NCBI GenBank assembly: GCA_964658655.1
Contig: CAZZZL010000091.1
Coordinates: 1 to 5,182, forward strand
Source: G963692885 sp964658655
GTDB lineage: Bacteria > Acidobacteriota > Terriglobia > Terriglobales > Acidobacteriaceae
Length of the DNA stretch: 5,182 nt
Reading direction: 5' to 3'
Made by a program: the position numbers and the translations under genes
Shown: positions 1 through 5,088 of the stretch, in pieces
Numbering within the stretch: the first letter of the stretch is position 1
How the letters are laid out: every line of letters starts with the position of its first letter
The notes under the pieces: model-generated
Databases searched by the model: none
The model's input: the letters and a program-made list of their open reading frames with translations, nothing else
Told to the model about the DNA's origin: nothing

Positions 1-542
1 GGCTGCACCTGGTGACGATCGAGTCCAACGACGGAATCCACCAGTTCTCCAGCCGCACCCGGCAGCTGTGCCTCGCGGATGTGTGCCTGGAAGGTCGATT
101 TGTTGTAGTTGAAGGTATGCAGTTCGGTCTGAAATGCCTTCTCCACCGTGCTGGTATTGCCTTGTACGCGGATGGAGAAATTCTGCGGATCGACTGATAC
201 GACGCTGAGTCCCTGCTTGATGAGTTCCTGCTGCACTGTTTTCACATCGGCAGCAGACGGCGAATACTTGGCGAAATCTGTTTCGGTGAACCATTTGTGG
301 TAGCTGGGAGAGGCCGGATCGTAAAGGTCCTTGACTGCTGCATCGAAGGCCGCACGGTTGTGCAGCTTCAGGACAACAGTGAGTGTCTGGTGGGTGTTGG
401 CAGCAACCGGCCCCTGGTCGGCCGCACGCTGCAGTCCCTTGGCTACGTTCTGCGTGGAGAGGGCATTGGCCTGGTACGCGCCTAACGCGGATACAGCCAG
501 GATTGCCAATGTCGCTTTCGAAGTAAACTTCTGCAAGTTCAT
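1..542 (-). CDS. S53 (sedolisin/kumamolisin-type) peptidase precursor, N-terminal part, gene cut by window edge
   Basis: Reading the minus strand from the ATG at 542-540 gives 180 codons with no stop up to the left edge, so only the N-terminus is present. Residues 1-27 form a Sec signal peptide: K5 and K9, a hydrophobic stretch around residues 10-23, then an A-x-A site with cleavage predicted after A27. Residues about 50-175 match the pro-kumamolisin activation domain. Landmarks are the DLYDPASPSYHKWFT block at 72-86, the 'F-x-x-Y-x-P' segment at 90-95, the 'G-L-x-V' strand near 111-114, the 'V-E-K-A-F-x-T' helix at 133-139, and 'V-V-G-L-D' near 171-175. In this family the propeptide keeps a secreted acid serine-carboxyl protease inactive until low pH releases it; the Ser-Glu-Asp catalytic domain would lie beyond base 1. 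A strong Shine-Dalgarno supports the start. Whether the full protein is active cannot be judged here. An inactive or propeptide-only relative is the main alternative. Confidence 0.88.
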   Translation of the reverse strand, partial: MNLQKFTSKATLAILAVSALGAYQANALSTQNVAKGLQRAADQGPVAANTHQTLTVVLKLHNRAAFDAAVKDLYDPASPSYHKWFTETDFAKYSPSAADVKTVQQELIKQGLSVVSVDPQNFSIRVQGNTSTVEKAFQTELHTFNYNKSTFQAHIREAQLPGAAGELVDSVVGLDRHQVQ

Positions 543-547
543 GATTT

Positions 548-552
548 CTCCT
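548..552 (-). promoter_or_regulatory. Ribosome binding site of the S53 peptidase gene
   Basis: The minus strand reads AGGAG, 5 nt before the ATG at 542. This is close to the ideal spacing and fixes the start. The site overlaps by one base an 11-bp palindrome, TGAAT-C-ATTCA (552-562 on the plus strand). In the mRNA that palindrome could at most form a very small hairpin. Confidence 0.75.
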
Positions 553-960
553 GAATCATTCAAGTCAGCCTGTGTCTCACTGCCTTCGTCGACGGTGTTC
601 AGGACATACCCCGCAATACGCAACAAGCACAGGTATGTACATGAGCAATGTTCCGCTGACGGCGAAATTGAGCAACGGCTGGTTGTTAATGCGCGATGAG
701 TTCGCGGACACCTGGCCTGCTGGTCCCCGCGCACCACGAGTTCAAGCTGATCGAGGTGCAGGCGAGCCTACGCTTCCAAGCGCAGAACGGCCGGTACCAG
801 GGAACAGCAACCCGGGTGATCTTCCTAGTCAGAGTGATTGGGATGGGAAGGCAGCGCTATGAGTCAACAAGCGCAGAAAGCGCATGGACACTGGTACGAG
901 TAGGTGGGATAGAACATATGCGGAAGTTAGCATGACGGTAGTTCAGCTACAACAAAAAAA

Positions 961-974
961 ATCACACGCGTGAT
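961..974. repeat. Operator-like inverted repeat ATCAC-N4-GTGAT
   Basis: The sequence ATCACACGCGTGAT has 5-bp arms ATCAC and GTGAT around a 4-nt centre. It also contains the perfect 8-bp palindrome CACGCGTG at 965-972. It follows a run of 8 A (954-961) and lies about 110 bp before the YfiT-like gene, in an AT-rich patch within GC-rich surroundings. The size and symmetry suit a site for a dimeric repressor, but I cannot name the regulator, and no regulator gene lies in the window. Confidence 0.3.
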
Positions 975-1068
975 AAAACACCTCCCGAGGTTGCAATTTA
1001 CTTTCAGCCTGACTGCGTGCGTTAAGCGTGTTCGACGCCTTTTACACGGAGGCACAACGCGGCTGGGC

Positions 1069-1074
1069 TATCAT
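1069..1074 (+). promoter_or_regulatory. Possible -10 element for a leaderless YfiT-like transcript
   Basis: TATCAT matches the sigma-70 -10 consensus at 5 of 6 positions and ends 8 nt before the ATG at 1083. Transcription from it would begin at or within a few bases of the start codon. That fits the lack of a Shine-Dalgarno in the proper position: the only purine-rich element, GGAGG at 1048-1052, is 30 nt from the ATG. There is no good -35 at 16-18 bp upstream, so this is a weak call. Confidence 0.3.
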
Positions 1075-1082
1075 GGGCGCTT

Positions 1083-1613
1083 ATGTCAGAGCTTGAGGAA
1101 CTGCAATATCCAATTGGCCGATTCGTTGCGCCCGCGCAACTGACAGCGCCTGCGCGCGATGCAGCGATCGACGTACTCGCCGGCTTCCCGCAGCAACTCG
1201 CCGAAGCACTCAGCGGCCTGGACGATCTCCAGCTTGATACGCCCTATCGACCCGGCGGCTGGACCATCCGCCAGCTGGTGCATCATGTAGCCGACAGCCA
1301 CCTCAATGCTTACGCGCGGATGCGGCTTGCCCTCACCGAAGACTGGCCAACGGTATTTGCCTATGATGAAGCCGCGTGGGCGAAGCTCGCAGATGCGCAG
1401 CTGCCGCCCGCCGTCTCAGTCAAACTTCTGGAGAGCATTCACCTGCGCTGGGTCACTACGCTGCGGGCGCTTGCTGAAACAGACTGGGCGCGGGGCTATC
1501 ATCATCCCGCGAATGGACCCCAGCGATTGGACACGGTGCTGGCCAGCTATGCATGGCATACGCGGCACCACCTCGCGCATATCTCAAATTGTCGCCAGAG
1601 GGAAGGCTTGTAA
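1083..1613 (+). CDS. yfiT: YfiT-family putative bacillithiol transferase (DinB-like four-helix fold)
   Basis: The 176-residue product matches the usual length of Bacillus YfiT/BstA proteins and shares their signature blocks: 'YPIG' at 9-12, 'QLDTPYRPGGWTIRQLVHH' at 50-68, 'ADSH-x-N-x-Y-x-R' at 70-79, 'YDE-x-x-W' at 94-99, and 'WHTRHHLAHI' at 158-167. DinB-fold proteins bind a divalent metal through three histidines. Here these are probably H67 or H68 in the first block plus the H-x3-H pair H159/H163. Family members transfer the thiol cofactor bacillithiol to electrophiles or drugs in the cytoplasm (established for some relatives); that this bacterium uses bacillithiol is inferred. The ATG at 1083 is the first possible start after an in-frame stop at 1023-1025, and the homology begins at residue 9, so the start is secure despite the missing Shine-Dalgarno. 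The alternative is a DinB-like hydrolase or transferase using another thiol. Confidence 0.88.
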   Translation: MSELEELQYPIGRFVAPAQLTAPARDAAIDVLAGFPQQLAEALSGLDDLQLDTPYRPGGWTIRQLVHHVADSHLNAYARMRLALTEDWPTVFAYDEAAWAKLADAQLPPAVSVKLLESIHLRWVTTLRALAETDWARGYHHPANGPQRLDTVLASYAWHTRHHLAHISNCRQREGL

Positions 1614-1709
1614 CCCAGGCTTTATTTTCAGCGCAATTTTCGTTCCTTATGAAACGGTTTGTCTTTCGTAACTTGTATTGTGCTGTAAGCTCGCGCATGC
1701 TCAGAGCAA

Positions 1710-3296
1710 ATGTCAGCAACAGCTTTAGTGGGTCAGTCCGGTCTGTCGGCCGAAGCGCTCACGCGTCTGATCGAGCAGTATCTCGTTGACTTTCCCAAAG
1801 CCGTCGTGCTCGAAGAAGGGCGCGTTGCTTTTGAAATGTCGCGCTCCAGCTATTCGATTTCGAGCGAGCACGGCCGCTGCGTTCTGCAGATCTGGTCAGA
1901 GAATCAGAACTGCATGCGGACCGTCCTTAGTGTCCATTCGCGCAAGGATTCTCTCAGTGTGAAAGTCCGCCGCTTCGGCCGCGCCGAGCCGCAGACCCTG
2001 CAATTCGTCGCCGATCGCGACACCCGCACCCCCACCACCCGTCAGGCCGCTCGCACTCGTTTCCTCTATGCAGTCGAGCGTCTGCTGGCTCGCGAGTGGA
2101 GTGAGTGGAAGCTGGTCGGCATGCGTTCCGCCATGGACCTGGAACACAGCTTTGGACCGGCCTACGTGCGCGGCCTGCTGGCGCGTGGCCAGAGCGCCTG
2201 GGCCCTCATAGCCGTTAATGCGGGCGAGACGCCTGCGACCATCGACGGCATTCTGACCCTCGGCATCCTCTGGCTGCATCAATGCCGCGAGCAGTATGGC
2301 GCCCGGCGCGTGGTCGAAGGCCTGCGCATCCTGGTGCCCGCGGGCACGGCCGAAGTCACCGCATCGCGCATGGCCTGGCTGAATCCTTCGCTCGCCAAGT
2401 GGCAGCTATGGGAGATGGAGCCACAGGGCGATGGACTCGTGCAGGTGGAAACCTCGCGCCAGGGCAACCTCCGCACACGGCTCGTGCGTGCCTTCAACCC
2501 GGAGAACATTCTCGAACGCTTTGCCGAGGACACGGAGCGCATCCTCGCACTGGTGCCAAAGGCTGATCAGGGTGTCGTTGAGATTCGTGCCCGCAGCACC
2601 TCTGAAGTGACCCTTTCGCTGCACGGGCTGGAATTTGCGCGCGTCCGGTTTGGTCTCGCACCAGGCAGCTTCGCTCGCCAGAATTCAATCACGTTCGGTG
2701 CCGGCCCCAACGAGACGGAACTGAACGAAGACACCGAACCAATGCTGCGCACCCTCGTGGAGCGGCTCTTTGCCAGTCGCCGTCCGGACTGCGTCGACCA
2801 CGATCCGCTCTACCGTCTGCAATCCGAGCGCTGGCTCGAAGCCGCACTTCGAACAGATCTCGCGGAGATTGAACCCGCCCTGAACCTCAAATATATCTAC
2901 AGCCAGGTACCGGCATTCGCAGCCGGTGATCGCGGCATGCTCGACCTACTGACAGTCAGCCGCACCGGTCGCCTCGCCGTGCTGGAGTTGAAGGCAGACG
3001 ATGATCTCCATCTGCCGCTGCAGGGTCTCGACTACTGGCTTCGCGTCCACCAGTTACACGCCAGTGGTGACAGGGTGAGATCCGAACTGCAGAGCAGCGG
3101 CTATTTCCCGGACATCGAGTTGTCACCCGCGCCGCCGCTGCTGTACTTCGTCGCGCCGGCGCTGCGTATCCATCCCGCAAATGAGGTTGTGCTGAAGTAC
3201 TTTGCAGAAGAGATCGAATGGACTCTCCTCGCGCTTAATGAGGACTGGCGCACAGAACGCAAGGTCATCTTCAGAAAGCATTCGAAGAAAATCTAG
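1710..3296 (+). CDS. Uncharacterised protein with C-terminal NucS/DUF91-like PD-(D/E)xK nuclease domain
   Basis: I do not recognise this 528-residue protein by name. There is no signal peptide or membrane segment. Residues about 1-110 are beta-rich and unassigned; about 115-225 form an alpha/beta module; 230-350 is a second beta-rich part; 365-520 is a PD-(D/E)xK fold. In the last part, 'ERWLE' (373-377) starts a helix, D412 lies in 'MLDLL', E426 and K428 in 'LAVLELKA', and Q438 in 'LQGLDYW'. Later come strand LLYFVAPAL, a helix, and strand EWTLLALN. The D-x13-E-x-K...Q spacing resembles NucS-type DNA endonucleases, so metal-dependent DNA cleavage is a reasonable inference; target and role are unknown. 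The middle module repeats this layout without the acidic and basic residues (see findings). The ATG at 1710 is the first start after an in-frame stop at 1686-1688; its Shine-Dalgarno is poor (AGAG, 3 nt away). The gene is 96 bp after the YfiT-like gene and convergent with dusB. Codon use resembles that of the neighbours, with no sign of recent transfer. Confidence 0.85.
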   Translation: MSATALVGQSGLSAEALTRLIEQYLVDFPKAVVLEEGRVAFEMSRSSYSISSEHGRCVLQIWSENQNCMRTVLSVHSRKDSLSVKVRRFGRAEPQTLQFVADRDTRTPTTRQAARTRFLYAVERLLAREWSEWKLVGMRSAMDLEHSFGPAYVRGLLARGQSAWALIAVNAGETPATIDGILTLGILWLHQCREQYGARRVVEGLRILVPAGTAEVTASRMAWLNPSLAKWQLWEMEPQGDGLVQVETSRQGNLRTRLVRAFNPENILERFAEDTERILALVPKADQGVVEIRARSTSEVTLSLHGLEFARVRFGLAPGSFARQNSITFGAGPNETELNEDTEPMLRTLVERLFASRRPDCVDHDPLYRLQSERWLEAALRTDLAEIEPALNLKYIYSQVPAFAAGDRGMLDLLTVSRTGRLAVLELKADDDLHLPLQGLDYWLRVHQLHASGDRVRSELQSSGYFPDIELSPAPPLLYFVAPALRIHPANEVVLKYFAEEIEWTLLALNEDWRTERKVIFRKHSKKI

Positions 3297-3370
3297 GCTG
3301 GCGTACGTTCTCGCCCGGCTGAACTGCCGACGGCCCGCAGACGACCCAGCCACGCTCTGTCCGTCTGTCG

Positions 3371-3382
3371 ACTACCGGTAGT
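3371..3382. repeat. 12-bp perfect palindrome in the convergent intergenic region
   Basis: ACTACCGGTAGT equals its own reverse complement over 12 bp. It lies between the ends of two converging genes (stops at 3296 and 3435-3437). It has no loop and no T-tract, so it is not a classical terminator; it could be a protein site or chance. A second, weak feature here is the 6-bp pair GGCTGG (3296-3301) and CCAGCC (3346-3351), which could close a long stem-loop straight after the nuclease-like gene. I see no clear intrinsic terminator for either gene. Confidence 0.35.
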
Positions 3383-3434
3383 GCCGTCCATAGTGCACCT
3401 GTCGTCCTGGGAGAAGTCAAAGGATCCGCGTCCT

Positions 3435-4685
3435 CTAAGCTTCGGCGAGCGGGCAGCTCTCTTCAATCTCAGAGTTCAGTTCAGCAGCCTCGGCAGCAAT
3501 ATTCTCAGAAGCACGCACCCGCGGTTCAAAGAAGGCATCGACGGCATCCAGAATCGCGGCGCCGGTCTTCGCCTCGAAAATATTCCTGCGCAGTCCTGCG
3601 CCGCCGGGCACCCCGTGCGTGAACCAGGCCGCAAACTGCTTCATCTTTCCGGCAGCCTCGCGATGGACCTGCGCTTTCGCTGTGCCCGCGTTCAGGTTGG
3701 CTTTCGCCGCTGCACTCGCTTCTTCGAGTGCGATCTCAGCCAGCAGCATCTCGAAATACGCGCGGATCATCCGGTAGCGATCGAACTCAGTTGGCCGGTC
3801 ATAGGTACCGGTAGCCGTGTACTGGGCAATCTGGCGGAAAATCCAGGGATTCGCCGGCGCCGCGCGGCCGATCATCACCGCGTCGCAGCCTGTCTGCTCA
3901 ACCATCGCCGCAGCATCTTCAGGCGTCCGCACATCCCCGTTGCCAATCACCGGGATGCCAACCGCGGCCTTAACTGCTGCGATATACTCCCACCGCGCCT
4001 GGCCGGAATAGCCGTCTTCGCGCGTTCGCGCATGCAGGGCAATCGCTGCCAGGCCGCTCTCCTGCGCAATCTTCGCAAGCGGCACGCAGACAATGTTCTG
4101 ATCATTCCAGCCCATGCGAATTTTCACTGTAAACGGAATCGTCACCGCAGCGCGCACCTGTTCGAAGATCCGCGCAATCAACGGCAAATCTTTCAACAAA
4201 CCGCTGCCGCCATTGCAGGCCACGACCCGTTTCGCCGGGCACCCTAGGTTGAGGTCGACGATATCGAACCCCGCGTCCTCGACAATGCGCGCTGCTTCGG
4301 CCAGCGTATTCGGGTCGGAGCCGAAGAGCTGTGCCGAGATGGGATGTTCATCGTCGTAGTACGTCAGGTAGCGCTTGCGCTTCGACTCACGCATCCGCGA
4401 AAGGCCATCAGCGGAGGTAAATTCTGTCATGATCAGCCCGCACCCGGACTGTCGATTGGTGACGGTCGCGTCTACTGTTACATCCTCATCTCGTGACCTT
4501 GTTTCCGCCGCCGTGAACATACTGGCATTGCGAATAAACCGCCGAAAGACCGTATCCGTCACCCCCACCATGGGTGCGAGCACCGTCGCCGGCGCCACAT
4601 CGATATGATCGATTCGGAAGCCGGCAGGCACCCGTGCCTCGCCCGGCATGGCGTGTTCCAGCGGATTGTCCCAGTGTTTCTGCAT
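3435..4685 (-). CDS. dusB: tRNA-dihydrouridine synthase DusB
   Basis: This FMN-dependent enzyme reduces specific uridines in the tRNA D-loop to dihydrouridine, using NADPH, in the cytoplasm. From the start at 4685 (416 residues) the product shows the whole family pattern: 'LAPMVGVTD' at 36-44 (FMN site), 'QLFGSDP' near 119-125, 'DLNLGCPAKRV' with the catalytic cysteine C149, 'KIRMGW', 'HARTREDGYSGQARW', 'IPVIGNGDV', and 'GCDAVMIGRAAPANPWIF'. It is longer than the roughly 320 residues of E. coli DusB, owing to an N-terminal block of about 25 residues, an insertion after 'FRRFIR' and an Ala-rich insertion before 'GKMKQFAAWFTHGVPGG'. A longer frame opens at ATG 4736, but that codon lies in the loop of the rpmE terminator, so I reject it. 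The ATG at 4649, twelve codons further in, is an alternative start. Neither 4685 nor 4649 has a good Shine-Dalgarno. Stop is TAG. Function is near certain; the exact start is not. Confidence 0.93.
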   Translation of the reverse strand: MQKHWDNPLEHAMPGEARVPAGFRIDHIDVAPATVLAPMVGVTDTVFRRFIRNASMFTAAETRSRDEDVTVDATVTNRQSGCGLIMTEFTSADGLSRMRESKRKRYLTYYDDEHPISAQLFGSDPNTLAEAARIVEDAGFDIVDLNLGCPAKRVVACNGGSGLLKDLPLIARIFEQVRAAVTIPFTVKIRMGWNDQNIVCVPLAKIAQESGLAAIALHARTREDGYSGQARWEYIAAVKAAVGIPVIGNGDVRTPEDAAAMVEQTGCDAVMIGRAAPANPWIFRQIAQYTATGTYDRPTEFDRYRMIRAYFEMLLAEIALEEASAAAKANLNAGTAKAQVHREAAGKMKQFAAWFTHGVPGGAGLRRNIFEAKTGAAILDAVDAFFEPRVRASENIAAEAAELNSEIEESCPLAEA

Positions 4686-4689
4686 TTCG

Positions 4690-4718
4690 AGTCTAGGGTT
4701 GAATCTCGATGGAGATAA
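4690..4718 (-). promoter_or_regulatory. Weak candidate promoter for dusB
   Basis: On the minus strand, TTATCT (4718-4713) and TAGACT (4695-4690) are 17 bp apart. They match the sigma-70 consensus at 3 and 4 of 6 positions. Initiation would fall at or next to the dusB ATG at 4685, giving a leaderless or nearly leaderless mRNA, consistent with the absent Shine-Dalgarno. The spacer holds a small dyad, ATCTC-N4-GAGAT (4703-4716). dusB needs its own promoter if the upstream terminator is efficient, but the elements are poor and could be chance. Confidence 0.25.
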
Positions 4719-4723
4719 CACGA

Positions 4724-4746
4724 AAGGCCTCCACATTGGAGGCCTT
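4724..4746 (-). terminator. Intrinsic terminator after rpmE
   Basis: There is a perfect 10-bp inverted repeat: AAGGCCTCCA at 4724-4733 and TGGAGGCCTT at 4737-4746, with a 3-nt loop. In the minus direction the stem is followed by TTTCGTGTTATCT (counting the last stem bases), much like the tail of E. coli rrnB T1. It lies 38 nt after the rpmE stop, in the right orientation. On the plus strand the downstream tail is less U-rich, so minus-strand termination is the main call. It should largely uncouple dusB from rpmE. Confidence 0.82.
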
Positions 4747-4784
4747 CGCTAGTCTGCAAGCCAGTCCGGCCTAAGGATAAACTA

Positions 4785-5027
4785 TTATTTTCCTGCTGCA
4801 GCCGCTGCCGCAACACCGGCATCGGACTTCGCATACTTGCGGCGGAAGCGCTCGACGCGGCCAGCCGTGTCGATCAGCTTCTGCTTACCCGTAAAGTATG
4901 GGTGGCAGGCCGAGCAAATTTCAACGTGAATATCGCCCTTATGCGTTGAGTGTGTCTGGAACACCGACCCACAGGCGCAATGAACGCTGATCTCGTCGTA
5001 CTTCGGGTGAATGTCTGCTTTAGGCAT
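4785..5027 (-). CDS. rpmE: 50S ribosomal protein L31 (zinc-binding type)
   Basis: The 80-residue product is L31 of the large ribosomal subunit, located where the two subunits meet. It starts with the family signature 'DIHPKY' at 5-10. It has all four zinc cysteines of the C+ form (C17, C19, C38, C41, in 'CACG' and 'CSACHP'), followed by 'YFTGKQKLIDTAGRVERFRRKY'. The last 15 or so residues form an Ala-rich tail (AAAAAAGK end) beyond the usual core of about 65-70. Such tails vary and are probably flexible. The ATG at 5027 aligns with the family start. A purine-rich AGGAAAGG (5048-5041, minus strand) lies 13 nt upstream of the ATG, somewhat far for a Shine-Dalgarno. A promoter lies just upstream and an intrinsic terminator downstream, so the gene forms a monocistronic unit with dusB as the next gene. 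In many bacteria zinc supply controls L31 paralogues through Zur; nothing here proves this. Confidence 0.97.
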   Translation of the reverse strand: MPKADIHPKYDEISVHCACGSVFQTHSTHKGDIHVEICSACHPYFTGKQKLIDTAGRVERFRRKYAKSDAGVAAAAAAGK

Positions 5028-5059
5028 AGAGCACGTATTACCTTTCCTGCAATCCTTCT

Positions 5060-5088
5060 ATTCTAGGCGAGATTTGCCGCAGAGGCAA
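5060..5088 (-). promoter_or_regulatory. Sigma-70-type promoter of rpmE
   Basis: On the minus strand, TTGCCT (5088-5083, 4 of 6 to the -35 consensus) and TAGAAT (5065-5060, 5 of 6 to the -10 consensus) are separated by exactly 17 bp. Initiation is expected near 5053, giving a leader of about 26 nt that includes the purine-rich AGGAAAGG. An inverted repeat, TTGCC-N5-GGCAA (5074-5088), covers the -35 and part of the spacer and might be a repressor site. This is the best promoter in the window. Confidence 0.7.

Larger units (their letters stand above)
543..1082. other. Intergenic region with no convincing gene, between divergent genes
   Basis: This stretch of 540 bp separates the minus-strand peptidase from the plus-strand YfiT-like gene, so it should hold both promoters. 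I could not find a -35/-10 pair I trust for the peptidase. Reading frames on the plus strand (for example 572-862 and 696-935) lack Shine-Dalgarno sequences and recognisable domains. The part from about 720 to 830 in the 696-935 frame nevertheless has coding-like codon choice (see findings). From about 940 the sequence becomes AT-richer: a run of 8 A at 954-961, directly joined to the dyad at 961-974. This is typical of a regulatory upstream region. No tRNA-like cloverleaf, IS end or tandem repeat is evident. Confidence 0.6.

Noticed and set aside
552..562. TGAAT-C-ATTCA palindrome resembling the arms of an arginine-repressor box
   Set aside because: The ArgR box has about 4 bp between the arms; here only 1 bp separates them, and the site lies beside a protease start with no arginine genes near.
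572..862. 96-codon plus-strand frame in the intergenic gap
   Set aside because: Low-complexity Pro/Arg-rich translation in its second half, no Shine-Dalgarno and no domain; it overlaps the slightly better 696-935 frame.
1659..1689. TTGTCT and TGTAAG as a promoter for the nuclease-like gene
   Set aside because: The spacing is 19 bp and the -10 match is poor, and read-through from the upstream gene 96 bp away is equally likely.
1710..3296. A defence island or restriction-modification system around the nuclease-like gene
   Set aside because: The flanking genes are a thiol transferase and housekeeping dusB/rpmE. No methyltransferase, helicase, toxin-antitoxin pair, CRISPR repeat or mobile-element gene is in the window.
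3296..3351. GGCTGG / CCAGCC arms as a terminator of the nuclease-like gene
   Set aside because: The arms are 44 nt apart with only 6 bp of pairing, and no T-tract follows.
3381..4247. A 288-codon plus-strand open frame opposite dusB
   Set aside because: It is antisense to a certain DusB gene, has a biased Arg/His/Cys-rich composition, no Shine-Dalgarno and no recognisable domain. It is a shadow of the GC-rich coding strand.
4686..4736. N-terminal extension of DusB from the ATG at 4736
   Set aside because: The ATG is the loop of the rpmE terminator, and the extra 17 residues show no family similarity.
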